Shown here: positions 49,694-59,401 of the stretch, one piece after another | Layout: each line of letters begins with the position of its first letter | Numbering within the stretch: the first letter of the stretch is position 1 | Assembly: GCA_900552455.1 (NCBI GenBank) | Contig: URZX01000005.1 | Coordinates: forward strand, 36,912 to 100,911 | Direction: 5' to 3' | Length of the DNA: 64,000 bases | Source: an uncultured Peptococcaceae bacterium | GTDB lineage: Bacteria > Bacillota > Peptococcia > Peptococcales > Peptococcaceae | Position numbers and translations under genes: made by a program | Notes under the pieces: generated by a model | Databases searched by the model: none | Told to the model about the DNA's origin: nothing | Seen by the model: only the letters and a program-made list of their open reading frames with translations

Positions 49694-50952
49694 TATTTTT
49701 CGCCTCGTTTCAATCGTTTTGGCGCGCCCTTGGCTTTCGCTTTGCAGGCGCGGTCTTTTTGCTTTGGTTTGTGCGGCGCAGTGGATTTTTCGCTGTGCTT
49801 CTTTGGTTTCTCCGGCGCTGGTCCGAGAACGATGGCGCCGCTGGCGAAGTGGACTTCTTCAAACTGGATGCCGAGATCGCGGGCGTAGATGCGGATCGCT
49901 GCTTCGTCGCTGTCGCTCACGAAAGAAAGCGTTGCGCCGTCGGCGTTGCCGCGCCCTGTGCGTCCGGCGCGATGCACATAGGTCAGGGGATCGTGCGGAA
50001 AATCGAGGTTGATGACCTGGTCGATATCGGGAATGTCCAGCCCGCGCGCGGCGAGGTCGCTGGAAATGAGAATGCCGTCGAAGCCGTGGCGGAAGGTTTC
50101 CAGGGATTTCTGGCGATCGAGCTTTTTCATATCCGCGCTGAGTACACCCGCTTCGATGTGGTGATAAGCGAGACGATCCTGCAGCTGGGTGATCTCGTCG
50201 TCGCCGTTCAAAAAGATCAGCGTTTTGCCGTCCATGGCGGCGAGGGCCTTGCGCAGAAAATCGAAGCGTTTACGCTGCTCACAGCGCAGGAAAAAATGAC
50301 CGATGTTTGGATTGAGCGCGGCTTCGCTGTCACTGATGAGAAATTCTGCGTCAGCGATATGCGCAGCGAGCCACTGGCGCGCGTTTTCGTCGATGGACGC
50401 AGAGCAGGCGATGGTTTGGGTGCTTTTGCGCAGGGCTTTCTGGATGGCAGCGAGCTGGCGGCCGCCCTCCTGCGCGAGCAGGGCGTCGACTTCGTCAAAA
50501 ACCACGGCCTCGATGGTCTGACCGTTGATCTTGCGGCGGTCGAAAAGCTCGAGAATGCGGCCTGGTGTGCCGACGAGGATCTGCGGATGTTTTTTCAGCT
50601 TTTCGAGCTGGTGGTTGATATTGGCGCCGCCGCCGATGAGGGCGAGGCTGTAGGGCGTGTCGAGCGCGGCGTTCAAATCGCGCACGACGTGGCCGATCTG
50701 CACGGCGAGCTCTTGCGTTGGCGCGACGATGAGCAGCTTGTTGCCGCTTTCACCAGGCGTGAGTTTTGCCAGGAGCGGCAGGAGATAGGCCAGGGTTTTG
50801 CCGCTGCCGGTGCGCGATTGCAGGACGAGGTTGCGCCCTTCGCTGATGAGCGGGAAGGATGCTGTCTGCACAGGCATCGGCTCGGTGATATTGAAAGATT
50901 CTTCAAGCGCTGTGGTGAGCGCTTGTGGAAGTTCATTGAAAATGGTTGGCAT
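49693..50952 (-). CDS. DEAD-box-like RNA helicase
   Basis: 419 residues from the ATG at 50952, which has AGGAG just upstream; the ATG at 50970 overlaps the MBL stop region and is less likely. Helicase motifs appear in order: Q motif (PMPVQTASFPLI), motif I SRTGSGKT, motif Ib region GTPGRILELF, motif II DEVD, motif III SAS, motif IV FLNGDDEI, motif V DLAARGLDIPDIDQVINLD and motif VI HRAGRTGRG. DEVD and SAS differ from classical DEAD and SAT, so it is a divergent member. The basic C-terminal tail (KPKQKDRACKAKAKGAPKRL) probably binds RNA. Likely role: ribosome assembly or RNA turnover. Confidence 0.93.
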   Translation of the reverse strand: MPTIFNELPQALTTALEESFNITEPMPVQTASFPLISEGRNLVLQSRTGSGKTLAYLLPLLAKLTPGESGNKLLIVAPTQELAVQIGHVVRDLNAALDTPYSLALIGGGANINHQLEKLKKHPQILVGTPGRILELFDRRKINGQTIEAVVFDEVDALLAQEGGRQLAAIQKALRKSTQTIACSASIDENARQWLAAHIADAEFLISDSEAALNPNIGHFFLRCEQRKRFDFLRKALAAMDGKTLIFLNGDDEITQLQDRLAYHHIEAGVLSADMKKLDRQKSLETFRHGFDGILISSDLAARGLDIPDIDQVINLDFPHDPLTYVHRAGRTGRGNADGATLSFVSDSDEAAIRIYARDLGIQFEEVHFASGAIVLGPAPEKPKKHSEKSTAPHKPKQKDRACKAKAKGAPKRLKRGEK

Positions 50953-50966
50953 AATGTTCTCCTGTT

Positions 50967-51767
50967 TCAAAATGTGATCACGTCGAGATCGTCTGGCACG
51001 TCGACAGGGCCGTTGAAATGCTGGCGTGCTTCCGCTTCGTAGCGGGCTTTGCGCGTGTCGAGGTTGGTATCTTCGCCGTGGAAGAGGATGAGATGCTTCG
51101 CGCCGGCGGATGCGGCGTTTTCAGCGGCGTCGACGACGGTGGAGTGGTGGATGCGATGTGGCTGAATGCGCGCGGCGTCGGCTTCCAGGCACATGGCTTC
51201 GTGGATGAGATGGTCGCAGTCTTTGGCGTAGCGCAGTCCCTGCTCAGTCAGCGGTTCGTCGCCGAGGAAGACGAGGGATTCGCCGTTTGTGAGACGCGCG
51301 CGCCAGCCGTACTGCACGGTTTTGCCGGCGCCGGTGTCAAAAAATGTCACCTGCCATGGTCCGATGTTGCGGCTTTCGCCGTCGCTCACCGGGCGGAAGA
51401 AGATCTCTTTGTCGAGATGTTTGGCGGCGTTTGTGCCCAAAAGCATATCGCAGCAGCTGCGCAGGATCTCGAGCACGCTCGCTTCGCCGTAGACAGTGAG
51501 GGGCGCCGTGCGACCGCGGTCAAAACTGTGACCGATGACGCGCACGAGCCAAATGGCGCCGATGAGATGGTCGGTGTGGCGGTGGGAAATGAAAAGATCG
51601 GTGATGTCGTCTGAGGTAAGTCCGGCGCGTTCCATCTGCAGGAGCACACCGTTGCCGCTGCCGGCGTCGGTCATGAAGGTGTGGGTGCCGTCGGTGAGGG
51701 CGAGACAGGTGGAGTAGCAGTGATAGGCCAGGGCGTGGCCGGTGCCGAGAAAGATCAGTTTATCCAT
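50967..51767 (-). CDS. MBL-fold metallo-hydrolase (RNase Z-like)
   Basis: 266 residues. It opens KLIFLGTGHALAYHCYST and has the metal motif SHRHTDHLIG, with further metal ligands in DAGSGNG, FLGDEPLTEQG and LFHGED. Overall resembles the RNase Z/arylsulfatase-like MBL group, but lacks enough family-specific sequence to name a substrate. It overlaps the upstream small gene by 8 bases and is followed by the helicase, suggesting an RNA-related operon. Confidence 0.88.
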   Translation of the reverse strand: MDKLIFLGTGHALAYHCYSTCLALTDGTHTFMTDAGSGNGVLLQMERAGLTSDDITDLFISHRHTDHLIGAIWLVRVIGHSFDRGRTAPLTVYGEASVLEILRSCCDMLLGTNAAKHLDKEIFFRPVSDGESRNIGPWQVTFFDTGAGKTVQYGWRARLTNGESLVFLGDEPLTEQGLRYAKDCDHLIHEAMCLEADAARIQPHRIHHSTVVDAAENAASAGAKHLILFHGEDTNLDTRKARYEAEARQHFNGPVDVPDDLDVITF

Positions 51768-52047
51768 GAGCGTTTCCTTCCTTATATAATGTCAAGCGTA
51801 GTTTGTTGCTGCGTGGAAATTCCCGACGGGCAATCGGTTTGACTGCTTTCAGCACTTCCTGGCGCGAGAGATCATCCAGACGCTGCGACTGAAAGCCGTC
51901 TTCTTTGAGGCGAAACTGCCCGTCAGCGAGACAGGTGAGGCTGAAGCCACGGTCGCCCTTCCAGGTGCGCACGCTGAGCACGTCGCCTGTCGTCATTTTT
52001 TTCAATCGTGTTTGCAGTTCGCTCTGCAGACTTGCTGCTGCGATCAT
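51760..52047 (-). CDS. Small conserved-looking protein of unknown function
   Basis: 95 residues: a short N-terminal helix (SLQSELQTRLKKMTTGD) and two or three beta strands (VLSVRTWKGDRGFSLTCL, GQFRLKEDG), ending in a basic region. No family was recognised. The start has GAAAGG upstream and the promoter has an extended -10 (TGGTATAAT, TATAAT read on the minus strand at 52086-52091). It is the first gene of the MBL-helicase-NUDIX operon and overlaps the MBL gene. Confidence 0.7.
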   Translation of the reverse strand: MIAAASLQSELQTRLKKMTTGDVLSVRTWKGDRGFSLTCLADGQFRLKEDGFQSQRLDDLSRQEVLKAVKPIARREFPRSNKLRLTLYKEGNAHG

Positions 52048-52091
52048 GGGATTTCCACCAGCCTTTCGTTGGAACTTCTTGCGTTATTATA

Positions 52092-52431
52092 CCACATCTT
52101 GACGCTCAAGCGAGCGCGTTGGTGAAAATATCTGGCGGCGAACGATTGCAAAGCACTGTGTTAAGAAATGGTAAAACGCGGCGGAGGTTTTCGCTGCTGA
52201 CGAAAAATTTTCGCCAGCGCGCGACGGCAGAAATGCGGCATTTTCCCTGCGGGGTGCGCGCTGCGCGAAAAATTTTGGGCGAAACCCTTTTGTAAATTTT
52301 TGGTTTTTCGGTTAAAAAGAACGTAAAAGTCTTGCACTCCGCTTTACAAAGGGTTAAACTGTGAAGGTAAAACACAATGAAGGACTATGTTCATTTTTCG
52401 TAAATAATTTTGAAAGGAAAGCGGGGCTGAA
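52092..52431 (+). other. Long intergenic region upstream of the LTA synthase cluster
   Basis: A promoter-like TTGCAC (52332-52337) and TAAACT (52355-52360) are 17 bases apart and face the first LTA synthase. CGAAAAATTTT occurs twice (52201-52211 and 52266-52276), the first within the palindrome CGAAAAATTTTCG. Short overlapping reading frames on both strands have no ribosome binding site and were not called. No known RNA was recognised. Confidence 0.4.
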
Positions 52432-54720
52432 GTGACAATGAAAGAGACCATCAAGCGCTTTCTCATCGCCTATGTGCGCGTCGTCAACGATTTCTGGGAT
52501 GCGGTATCTTTCCGACGCAGCAGCAAGCGCGTGGAAATTTTTGCCGCCTGCCTGACGCTGGCGCTGGCCGCGTTCATCACGGTGGAATGGAATCTCTTCC
52601 TGAATCCGGCGACGGATTTCTGGGGATGGAAAGTCATGGGCATTGCCTATGCTTTTGCGCTGCTCATCGGTCTGCTCCTGGTCTTCCGTATCCAGATCGA
52701 GGAGCGCTTCCGGAATAAATTTTATACCGTCATCTTTTTCCTGATGCCGGTCGTCTCCATGCAGATGGTGGAGTGCTACAACGGAAATTTCCTGTATGTA
52801 TTCTCGCCAGCCAATTTCTTCATGAATTACATGGCGTATCTGCTGTTTTATGTGGTTGTGTTCTTTATCACGAGCCGCTTCCGCATGACCATCGGCATCG
52901 TCAACGTGGTGCTCTTCCTTTTTGGGATGGCGAACTATTTCGTTGATCTTTTCCGCGGCACGCCGCTGGTACCGATGGATATTCTCGCTGTCGGCACGGG
53001 CATGAACGTGGCCGCTGGCTATGACTACAAACTTTCCTGGCAGATCATCATGGCTGCCTTGATGCTGATCCTGATCTTCGTGCTCGAACGTCAGATGGTC
53101 AACATCCGTCCGCAGGTGCGCAGAAGCAAGATCATGGTGCGCGCGACGGCGCTCGCCTACATTCTCATCATCGCCAGCACCGTTTACGGTACAGATGTGC
53201 TCGCTGACCACGGCTTCAAGCCAGATTTCTGGAACCAGAGCCGCGGCTATCACAACAGCGGCATCTGGTACAATTTCTGCCTGAACACGAAATATCTCCA
53301 CGTGTCTGAGCCGGAAGGCTACAGCGCCGACGACATCAGCGCCCTCGCCGACGAGGTGATCGCGGCGGTCGATCCGGATCCGGACAACGACACCTCGATC
53401 AACATGCTCACTGGCGAAGACACCTACAAACCAACAGGCGAAACGCCAAACGTCATCGCCATCATGAACGAAACGTTCTCAGATCCTGGTACCCTCGGCG
53501 ATCTGCAGACGAACATGGATTATCTGCCGTTCTATCACAGCCTCTCTGAAAATACCATCAAGGGGACGCTGTCGGTGCCGGTTTTTGGCGCCGGAACGAG
53601 CAACTCCGAATATGAATTCCTCACCGGCAATTCCATCAGCACCCTGCCGAGCGGCAGCAGCGTTTACGAATCTTATATCGACAGCGCGCAGCCATCGCTC
53701 GTTTCGACGCTGGAAAGCCAGGGCTATTCGTCCCGCGCCTTCCATCCATATTTTGCTGATGGCTGGAACCGTCCGTCTGTCTACAACGACATGGGCTTTG
53801 ACGATTTCATTTCCATGGAAGACATCATCGATCCAACCGTCGTCGCTCAGTATCAGGAGGACAACGACGAGGATGCGTTCATCGAAAAGGTGGAAGCGCT
53901 CTATCCGGAAGAGGACAACATGCTGCTGCGCCGTTTTGTCAGCGATTCCTACGATTATGAAAAGCTCGAGGAAATGTACGAACAGCGCGATCCATCGCAG
54001 CCATTCTTCGCGTTCAACGTTACCATGCAGAACCACGGTGGCTACGATCGCATGTATCTGAATTTCAACCAGGAGATCCGCATCACCAACATGCTGGGCT
54101 ACTATCCAAAAGCTGAGCGCTATCTCTCCCTGCTGAAAAAGTCCGACGAGGCGCTGCAGGAATTGATCACCTATTTCAGCAATGTCAGCGAACCAACGGT
54201 GATCGTCATGTTTGGTGACCATCAGGCTTCTGTGGAAAATGCGTTCTACGAAGAGCTCTATGGCAAACCACTCGATCAGCTCACCGAAGAAGAGCAGCAG
54301 ACCCGTTATCAGACGCCGTTCTTGATCTGGGCAAACTACGATATCCCTGAGGCGACGCTGGACAACATCTCGTCCAACTATCTGTCGACGCTGCTTCTGC
54401 AGGTCGCCGGTCTTGAGATGACGCCGTACAACGAATATCTGGCAGCGCTTTATCAGCAGATCCCTGTCATTGACACGGTTGGTTATCGCGGCAGCGACGG
54501 CATCGTATATGAAAAGGATGACGAGACCAGCCCATATGCCGATCTGATCCACGGCTACGACTGCATCACCTACAATAACCTGCTCGATGTAGATAACCGT
54601 GACTGGTCGCTCTTCACGATCGACGGTCAGCCGATGGCCGATCCGCCGGAGCTTGACGCAGGCGATCAATCGGAAACGGCTGACGACAGCGGGCAGGAAG
54701 AACAATCTGCCATTAACTGA
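52432..54720 (+). CDS. LTA synthase family protein 1
   Basis: 762 residues from a GTG at 52432; an ATG at 52438 is equally possible because the Shine-Dalgarno (GCGGGG) suits either. About five to six membrane segments fill residues 30-255. The extracellular sulfatase-like domain follows, with the metal Glu in IAIMNETFSD, the catalytic Thr in FGAGTSNSEYEFLTGNS, and the metal Asp-His in VMFGDHQASVENAF. Such enzymes polymerise or transfer phosphoglycerol from phosphatidylglycerol to lipoteichoic acid or other envelope glycans. It is the most divergent of three tandem paralogues (GAGTSNSEYE rather than GGTACTEYE). Confidence 0.93.
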   Translation: MTMKETIKRFLIAYVRVVNDFWDAVSFRRSSKRVEIFAACLTLALAAFITVEWNLFLNPATDFWGWKVMGIAYAFALLIGLLLVFRIQIEERFRNKFYTVIFFLMPVVSMQMVECYNGNFLYVFSPANFFMNYMAYLLFYVVVFFITSRFRMTIGIVNVVLFLFGMANYFVDLFRGTPLVPMDILAVGTGMNVAAGYDYKLSWQIIMAALMLILIFVLERQMVNIRPQVRRSKIMVRATALAYILIIASTVYGTDVLADHGFKPDFWNQSRGYHNSGIWYNFCLNTKYLHVSEPEGYSADDISALADEVIAAVDPDPDNDTSINMLTGEDTYKPTGETPNVIAIMNETFSDPGTLGDLQTNMDYLPFYHSLSENTIKGTLSVPVFGAGTSNSEYEFLTGNSISTLPSGSSVYESYIDSAQPSLVSTLESQGYSSRAFHPYFADGWNRPSVYNDMGFDDFISMEDIIDPTVVAQYQEDNDEDAFIEKVEALYPEEDNMLLRRFVSDSYDYEKLEEMYEQRDPSQPFFAFNVTMQNHGGYDRMYLNFNQEIRITNMLGYYPKAERYLSLLKKSDEALQELITYFSNVSEPTVIVMFGDHQASVENAFYEELYGKPLDQLTEEEQQTRYQTPFLIWANYDIPEATLDNISSNYLSTLLLQVAGLEMTPYNEYLAALYQQIPVIDTVGYRGSDGIVYEKDDETSPYADLIHGYDCITYNNLLDVDNRDWSLFTIDGQPMADPPELDAGDQSETADDSGQEEQSAIN

Positions 54721-54739
54721 AAGGGTTGAACAATCGAGG

Positions 54740-54766
54740 GGACGGATTTGGGATCCGTCCTCTTTT
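54740..54766 (+). terminator. Terminator after LTA synthase 1
   Basis: GGACGGAT and ATCCGTCC pair around TTGGG, followed by TCTTTTCT. The stem core is the same as after LTA synthase 2. Confidence 0.8.
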
Positions 54767-54788
54767 CTATTGACAAGGAGTGAGTGCT

Positions 54789-57071
54789 ATGGCGGAGGAT
54801 ACGAAAAAAAAGCCTTCGCGATTGGCGCGGGCCTGGCGATCGCTGACACGCGAACGCGTGCTGGCAGAGATGGGCCCGCTTTATCTCGCGCGCAGTCCCT
54901 GGCCGCATATGCTCATCGGCTGGGCGTTGGCGGCGGTCGCGATCTATATGATCCTGAGCGCGCGTCCGCTTTTTCCCCTCGAGGACACAGAAGCGCTGGG
55001 CATCTGGTTTTCGCCAGGATTTCTCATCGCTCTGGCCGTCGTCATCGGGCTGCTTTTCAGCATCCGTTTCAAATTTGGCGGCAAGGGCGGATTTCTCTTC
55101 AGCACCCTGCTGTTGGCAGCGATGCCTTTTGCTGCCTATTATATGGTCGAATTTCTGAATGGCTACGAAGCCTATGAGCGCGAGCCGGAGATCGTTTTTC
55201 TGAACATCGTCGCCTATGCGCTGGTGTATCTTTTTTTCCTCGTGGTCTTCGGCAACTATCGCTGGGCGGTGGTCTTTGGCACCGGGCTGCTCTATGTGTT
55301 CGCTGTGACCTGCTACTTTGTGCTGCAATTTCGCGGCACGCCATTTGTCCCACTGGATATTTTTTCCGGCGGCACGGCGGCGAATGTGGCCGATAATTAC
55401 GTTTTCGAGATCACGCCGCGCTGGGCGATCGTCACTGTGCAGGCTGGGCTACTGATGGGCGTGGGCTATCAGCTTGGCCGCGCCAATCTGCGGCGCATGC
55501 GCTGGAAGGTGACGCTGCGCGCGCTGGCGATTTTCGTCGTGCTGGGCGCAGTTTCTGCGTTTTTCAGCGGCTCTTATCTGACGGCGCACGGCTTCGCCAT
55601 CTCTTACTGGAACCAGCAGCAGAGCTACGAAAAATACGGCGACTGGCTGGCGTTTTGTCTGAACCTGCGCAACGTGTATCCAGAGCGGCCGGAAAATTAC
55701 AGCGCCGATGAGGTGTCGAACATCGTCGGCGGATTGCTCATAGACGACGGCATTTCGCCGGAAGGCGACAAAGCCTACAACATGCTCACCGGCGAAAACG
55801 ATTACGCGCCGACAGAAAAACAGCCGAACATCATCATGATCATGAACGAATCCTTTGCCGATCTGCAATCGGTCGGTGATGGCTTCAAGACGAACAAAGA
55901 AGTGCTGCCGTTTTTCAACAGCCTCAAGGAGAACACCGTTCGCGGCACGCTGCAGGTTTCTGTCAGCGGCGGCGGCACCGCCTGCACAGAATACGAAGTG
56001 CTCACCGGCAACGCCCAGCGTTTTCTGCCGAGCGGCGCTGTGGCCTATTCTGCGAACATCCATAGCAGCACGCCATCGATGGCGTGGACGCTGCGTGAGC
56101 AGGGCTACAACACGTCTGCCTTCCATCCGTATTACATCAGCGGCTGGAACCGCGAAAAGGCGTACACCTATCTCGGCTTTGAAGACCTCACCTTCATCGA
56201 GGACATTCTGCCGGAAAATATTCTCGAGATGGATTCCCTCTCTCGCATGGAGGCTGTGGAGAAGATTGACGAAGACGACGGCGATGTGTACAACCGCGAT
56301 TACATGAGCGATCACTACGATTATGAGATCATCCAGGATCTTTTTGAAGCGCGGAACACAGCGAATCCGTTTTTCCTCTTCAACGTGACGATCCAGAACC
56401 ACGGTGGCTATGCCGATGGATTTGAGAATTTCAAAGAGAGCATCGAGATCACCGACATGGACGGCGACTATCCACAGGCAGAGCGCTATCTCTCGCTGAT
56501 GCGCGCTTCTGACGACGCCTTCAAGGAGCTCGTCGAATATTTCGAGGATATCGACGAGCCGACGATCATCGTGATGTTTGGCGATCACCAGCCATCTGTG
56601 GACGAAGGCTTCTATGAAGAACTTTTCGGCGTCGACAATCTCGACGAGCTCAGCATTCCTGAGATGCAGAGCCGCTATCAGACGCCGTTCGTGATCTGGG
56701 CCAACTACGACATTCCAGAGAAGGACGTTGGCCTGATCTCGGCGAATTATCTTTCCACCCTCGTCATGGAAGTGGCTGGTGTGGAAATGACGCCGTACAA
56801 TCGCTATCTCGCCAGCCTTTACGAGCGGGTGCCGACGGTTTCCAACCTCGGCTTTACCGACGCTGACGGCGAGGCTGCCTACTATCTTAATGGCACTGCG
56901 TATGAGGATCTGATCGACGATTATCAATGCGTCGCCTATAACAATCTGCTTGATTATTCGCACCGCGACTGGGGACTTTTCACCCTTGACGGCGAAGCGC
57001 TGCCGGATGTGCAGCCGGCGAAGGACGGCGACGGATCGTCGTTGCTTTCGCGTATTTTTGGCAGAGATTGA
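54789..57071 (+). CDS. LTA synthase family protein 2
   Basis: 760 residues from the ATG at 54789, with AAGGAG 9 bases upstream; a GTG at 54780 inside the ribosome binding site was rejected. The membrane part is followed by the sulfatase-like domain: MIMNESFADLQ, SGGGTACTEYEVLTGNAQRF and VMFGDHQPSVDEGF contain the metal- and Thr-active-site residues. It is closely similar to the third paralogue. The predicted function is phosphoglycerol transfer on the outer membrane face. A terminator separates it from both neighbours, so partial readthrough or own promoters are needed. Confidence 0.94.
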   Translation: MAEDTKKKPSRLARAWRSLTRERVLAEMGPLYLARSPWPHMLIGWALAAVAIYMILSARPLFPLEDTEALGIWFSPGFLIALAVVIGLLFSIRFKFGGKGGFLFSTLLLAAMPFAAYYMVEFLNGYEAYEREPEIVFLNIVAYALVYLFFLVVFGNYRWAVVFGTGLLYVFAVTCYFVLQFRGTPFVPLDIFSGGTAANVADNYVFEITPRWAIVTVQAGLLMGVGYQLGRANLRRMRWKVTLRALAIFVVLGAVSAFFSGSYLTAHGFAISYWNQQQSYEKYGDWLAFCLNLRNVYPERPENYSADEVSNIVGGLLIDDGISPEGDKAYNMLTGENDYAPTEKQPNIIMIMNESFADLQSVGDGFKTNKEVLPFFNSLKENTVRGTLQVSVSGGGTACTEYEVLTGNAQRFLPSGAVAYSANIHSSTPSMAWTLREQGYNTSAFHPYYISGWNREKAYTYLGFEDLTFIEDILPENILEMDSLSRMEAVEKIDEDDGDVYNRDYMSDHYDYEIIQDLFEARNTANPFFLFNVTIQNHGGYADGFENFKESIEITDMDGDYPQAERYLSLMRASDDAFKELVEYFEDIDEPTIIVMFGDHQPSVDEGFYEELFGVDNLDELSIPEMQSRYQTPFVIWANYDIPEKDVGLISANYLSTLVMEVAGVEMTPYNRYLASLYERVPTVSNLGFTDADGEAAYYLNGTAYEDLIDDYQCVAYNNLLDYSHRDWGLFTLDGEALPDVQPAKDGDGSSLLSRIFGRD

Positions 57072-57076
57072 TTTTT

Positions 57077-57109
57077 CGAAGGACGGATGCTGGATCCGTC
57101 CTTCGTTTT
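57077..57109 (+). terminator. Terminator after LTA synthase 2
   Basis: The perfect 12-bp stem CGAAGGACGGAT / ATCCGTCCTTCG has loop GCTGG and is followed by TTTTG. Confidence 0.88.
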
Positions 57110-57128
57110 GTGAAAAAGGAGGAAAACA

Positions 57129-59321
57129 ATGAGAGAGGATACCGCGCCGCCGTCATTTTTCCGTGAGCGGCGGCTGCTCAAGCTGGGTCCCGTCGTGCTC
57201 GTGCGCAGCGCCTGGAGCTATGTGATCGTTGGCTGGCTTTTGGCGGCAGCGACATTGGTGATGCTCCTGCGCAGCGAAGCGCTTTTCGCCACAGAAGCAG
57301 CTGCAGAAATGGGAATCTGGCAGAATACGCTCCTGCTCAAATTTCTGGTGATAGCGATCGGGCTGCTCTTCACTTTCCGGCTGAAATTTCCTGGCAAGCC
57401 AGGATTTTTCGTGAGCACCGTGCTTTATGCCTTTGTGCCCTGCGCAGCCTTTGTGATGGTGGAATGCCTGAATGGAAACGCTGCGTACGACCGCGCGCCG
57501 GAGATCATTTTCATGAACCTTCTGGCGTATGCAGTGGTCTATCTGCTGCTTCTCGTCGTTTTTGGCAATTATCGCTGGTCGGTTTTTGTCGGTACAGCGC
57601 TCTTTTACGCCTTCGCGTTGGCCTGCCATTTTGTGCTCTCATTTCGCGGCACGCCGTTTGTGCCGCTGGATATCATTTCCACAGGCACCGCCGCAAACGT
57701 CATCGCAAATTATGTGTTCGCACTCACGCCGCAGTGGACCGCCGCCACGATCCAGGCTGGACTCATCCTCGGCGTAGGTTTCCAGCTCGGGCGCGGCAGC
57801 CTGCGTCGTGTGCGCTGGAAGCTGACGCTGCGCGCGCTGGCGGCGCTCCTCATCATCGGCACAGTGGGAACTTTTTTCAGCCAGTCTTATCTGCAGGAAC
57901 GCAACTACGTCGTCACCTATTGGCAGCAGCATTTGAGCTACGAGCAATTTGGCAATTGGTTCGCGTTCTGCATCAATCTCCGCGGCCTCGTTCCGGAGCC
58001 GCCGGAAAGCTACGATGCGAATAACGTCAGCGCCATCGCCGAGGAGCTGCTGCCAGGCGACGATACCCACAGCATGCTCAGCGGTGCGAACGATTATGAA
58101 ACAGCGAGCGCGCAGCCAAACATCATCGTCATCATGAACGAATCTCTCTCCGATCTCCAATCCAAGGGCAAGGGATTCGACACAAACGAGCCCGTGCCCG
58201 AATTTTTTAACAGCCTCAAGGAAAACACCGTGCGCGGCGATCTTCAGGTGTCCGTGGCTGGCGGCAGCACAGCCTGCACAGAATACGAAGTGCTCACCGG
58301 CAACGCCCAACGCTTTCTGCCAAACGGCGCCGTCGCTTTTTCGTCGAACATCCACGCCAGCACCCCGTCCTTCATCTGGACGCTGCGCGAGCAGGGCTAT
58401 CAGACCGCAGCCTTTCATCCGTATCGCGCCAGCGGCTGGAACCGCGAACGCGCCTACGCCTATCTCGGCATCGAAGAGAGCACCTTCATCGACGACATCG
58501 TGCCGCAGGAAATGACCTTCGACGCCGCCTGGTCGGAAGCAGCGGAAGCGATCGACCCAGACGACGGCGATGTGCTCAACCGACTCTTCATGAGCGATCA
58601 CTACGATTTCAAAATCGTGCGCGAGCTATACGAAGCGCGCGACAAAGACAAGCCGTTCTTCCTCTTCAACGTGACCATGCAGAATCACGGCAGCTACGAT
58701 GCAGCCTATCCGAATTTTGAAGAAGGCGTGCAGATCACCGATATGGATGGCGACTATCCGTGGACCGAGCGCTATCTTTCGCTGATCCAGGCGACCGACG
58801 TCGCATTCGAAGAGCTCATCAGCTATTTCCGCGATGACGTCGACGAGCCGACGATCATCGTCATGTTTGGCGATCACATTCCGTCTGTTGAGCAGGAATT
58901 TTACGACGAGCTCTACGGCATGAGCATAAATGCGCTCTCCGTCGACGACGCCATGGAGCGCTACCGCACACCGTTTGTGATCTGGGCCAATTACGACATC
59001 CCAGAGAAAAACGTCGGCACCATTTCTGCCAATTATCTGTCCACCCTCGTTCTCGAAACAGCCGGCGTTCAGCTCTCCGATTATGAGCGCTACCTCGCCA
59101 GCCTTTCTGCCGAAGTGCCAGTGATCTCCAGCCTCGGTTTTATCGACGCCGAAGGTCACGCAGTGGAGGACAGCCGTGACACCAGCTACGCAACGCTCAT
59201 CGACGGCTACGAGTGCCTCGCGTACAACAATCTCCTCGACAGCGCCAACCGCGACTGGTCGCTCTTCACCCTCGACGGCCAGCCGCTGCCAGATGTCAGC
59301 GTTGCTGACGATGACAGCTGA
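57129..59321 (+). CDS. LTA synthase family protein 3
   Basis: 730 residues; ATG with AAGGAGG 7 bases upstream. Five membrane segments (residues ~20-255) precede the sulfatase-like domain with VIMNESLSDLQ, GGSTACTEYEVLTGNAQRF and VMFGDHIPSVEQEF. All three catalytic elements are retained. It shares long stretches with the second paralogue, pointing to tandem duplication. The C-terminal ~80 residues (NYDIPEKNVGTISANYLSTL) also match those of its paralogues. Confidence 0.94.
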   Translation: MREDTAPPSFFRERRLLKLGPVVLVRSAWSYVIVGWLLAAATLVMLLRSEALFATEAAAEMGIWQNTLLLKFLVIAIGLLFTFRLKFPGKPGFFVSTVLYAFVPCAAFVMVECLNGNAAYDRAPEIIFMNLLAYAVVYLLLLVVFGNYRWSVFVGTALFYAFALACHFVLSFRGTPFVPLDIISTGTAANVIANYVFALTPQWTAATIQAGLILGVGFQLGRGSLRRVRWKLTLRALAALLIIGTVGTFFSQSYLQERNYVVTYWQQHLSYEQFGNWFAFCINLRGLVPEPPESYDANNVSAIAEELLPGDDTHSMLSGANDYETASAQPNIIVIMNESLSDLQSKGKGFDTNEPVPEFFNSLKENTVRGDLQVSVAGGSTACTEYEVLTGNAQRFLPNGAVAFSSNIHASTPSFIWTLREQGYQTAAFHPYRASGWNRERAYAYLGIEESTFIDDIVPQEMTFDAAWSEAAEAIDPDDGDVLNRLFMSDHYDFKIVRELYEARDKDKPFFLFNVTMQNHGSYDAAYPNFEEGVQITDMDGDYPWTERYLSLIQATDVAFEELISYFRDDVDEPTIIVMFGDHIPSVEQEFYDELYGMSINALSVDDAMERYRTPFVIWANYDIPEKNVGTISANYLSTLVLETAGVQLSDYERYLASLSAEVPVISSLGFIDAEGHAVEDSRDTSYATLIDGYECLAYNNLLDSANRDWSLFTLDGQPLPDVSVADDDS

Positions 59322-59340
59322 AACACTTAAAACGTAAAAT

Positions 59341-59389
59341 CCCCGGGCGCGCTCCAGCGTTTTGGAGCGTGCGCCCGGGGAAAATTTTT
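59341..59389 (+). terminator. Terminator after LTA synthase 3
   Basis: CCCCGGGCGCGCTCCA and GGAGCGTGCGCCCGGGG form a very GC-rich stem with a bulge, followed by AAAATTTTT. Confidence 0.88.
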
Positions 59390-59401
59390 GGCAAAAAAGG
59401 A

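Noticed and set aside
52106..52375. 89-codon minus-strand frame in the region upstream of LTA synthase 1
   Set aside because: No ribosome binding site, unusual composition and overlap with the promoter region; no family recognised.
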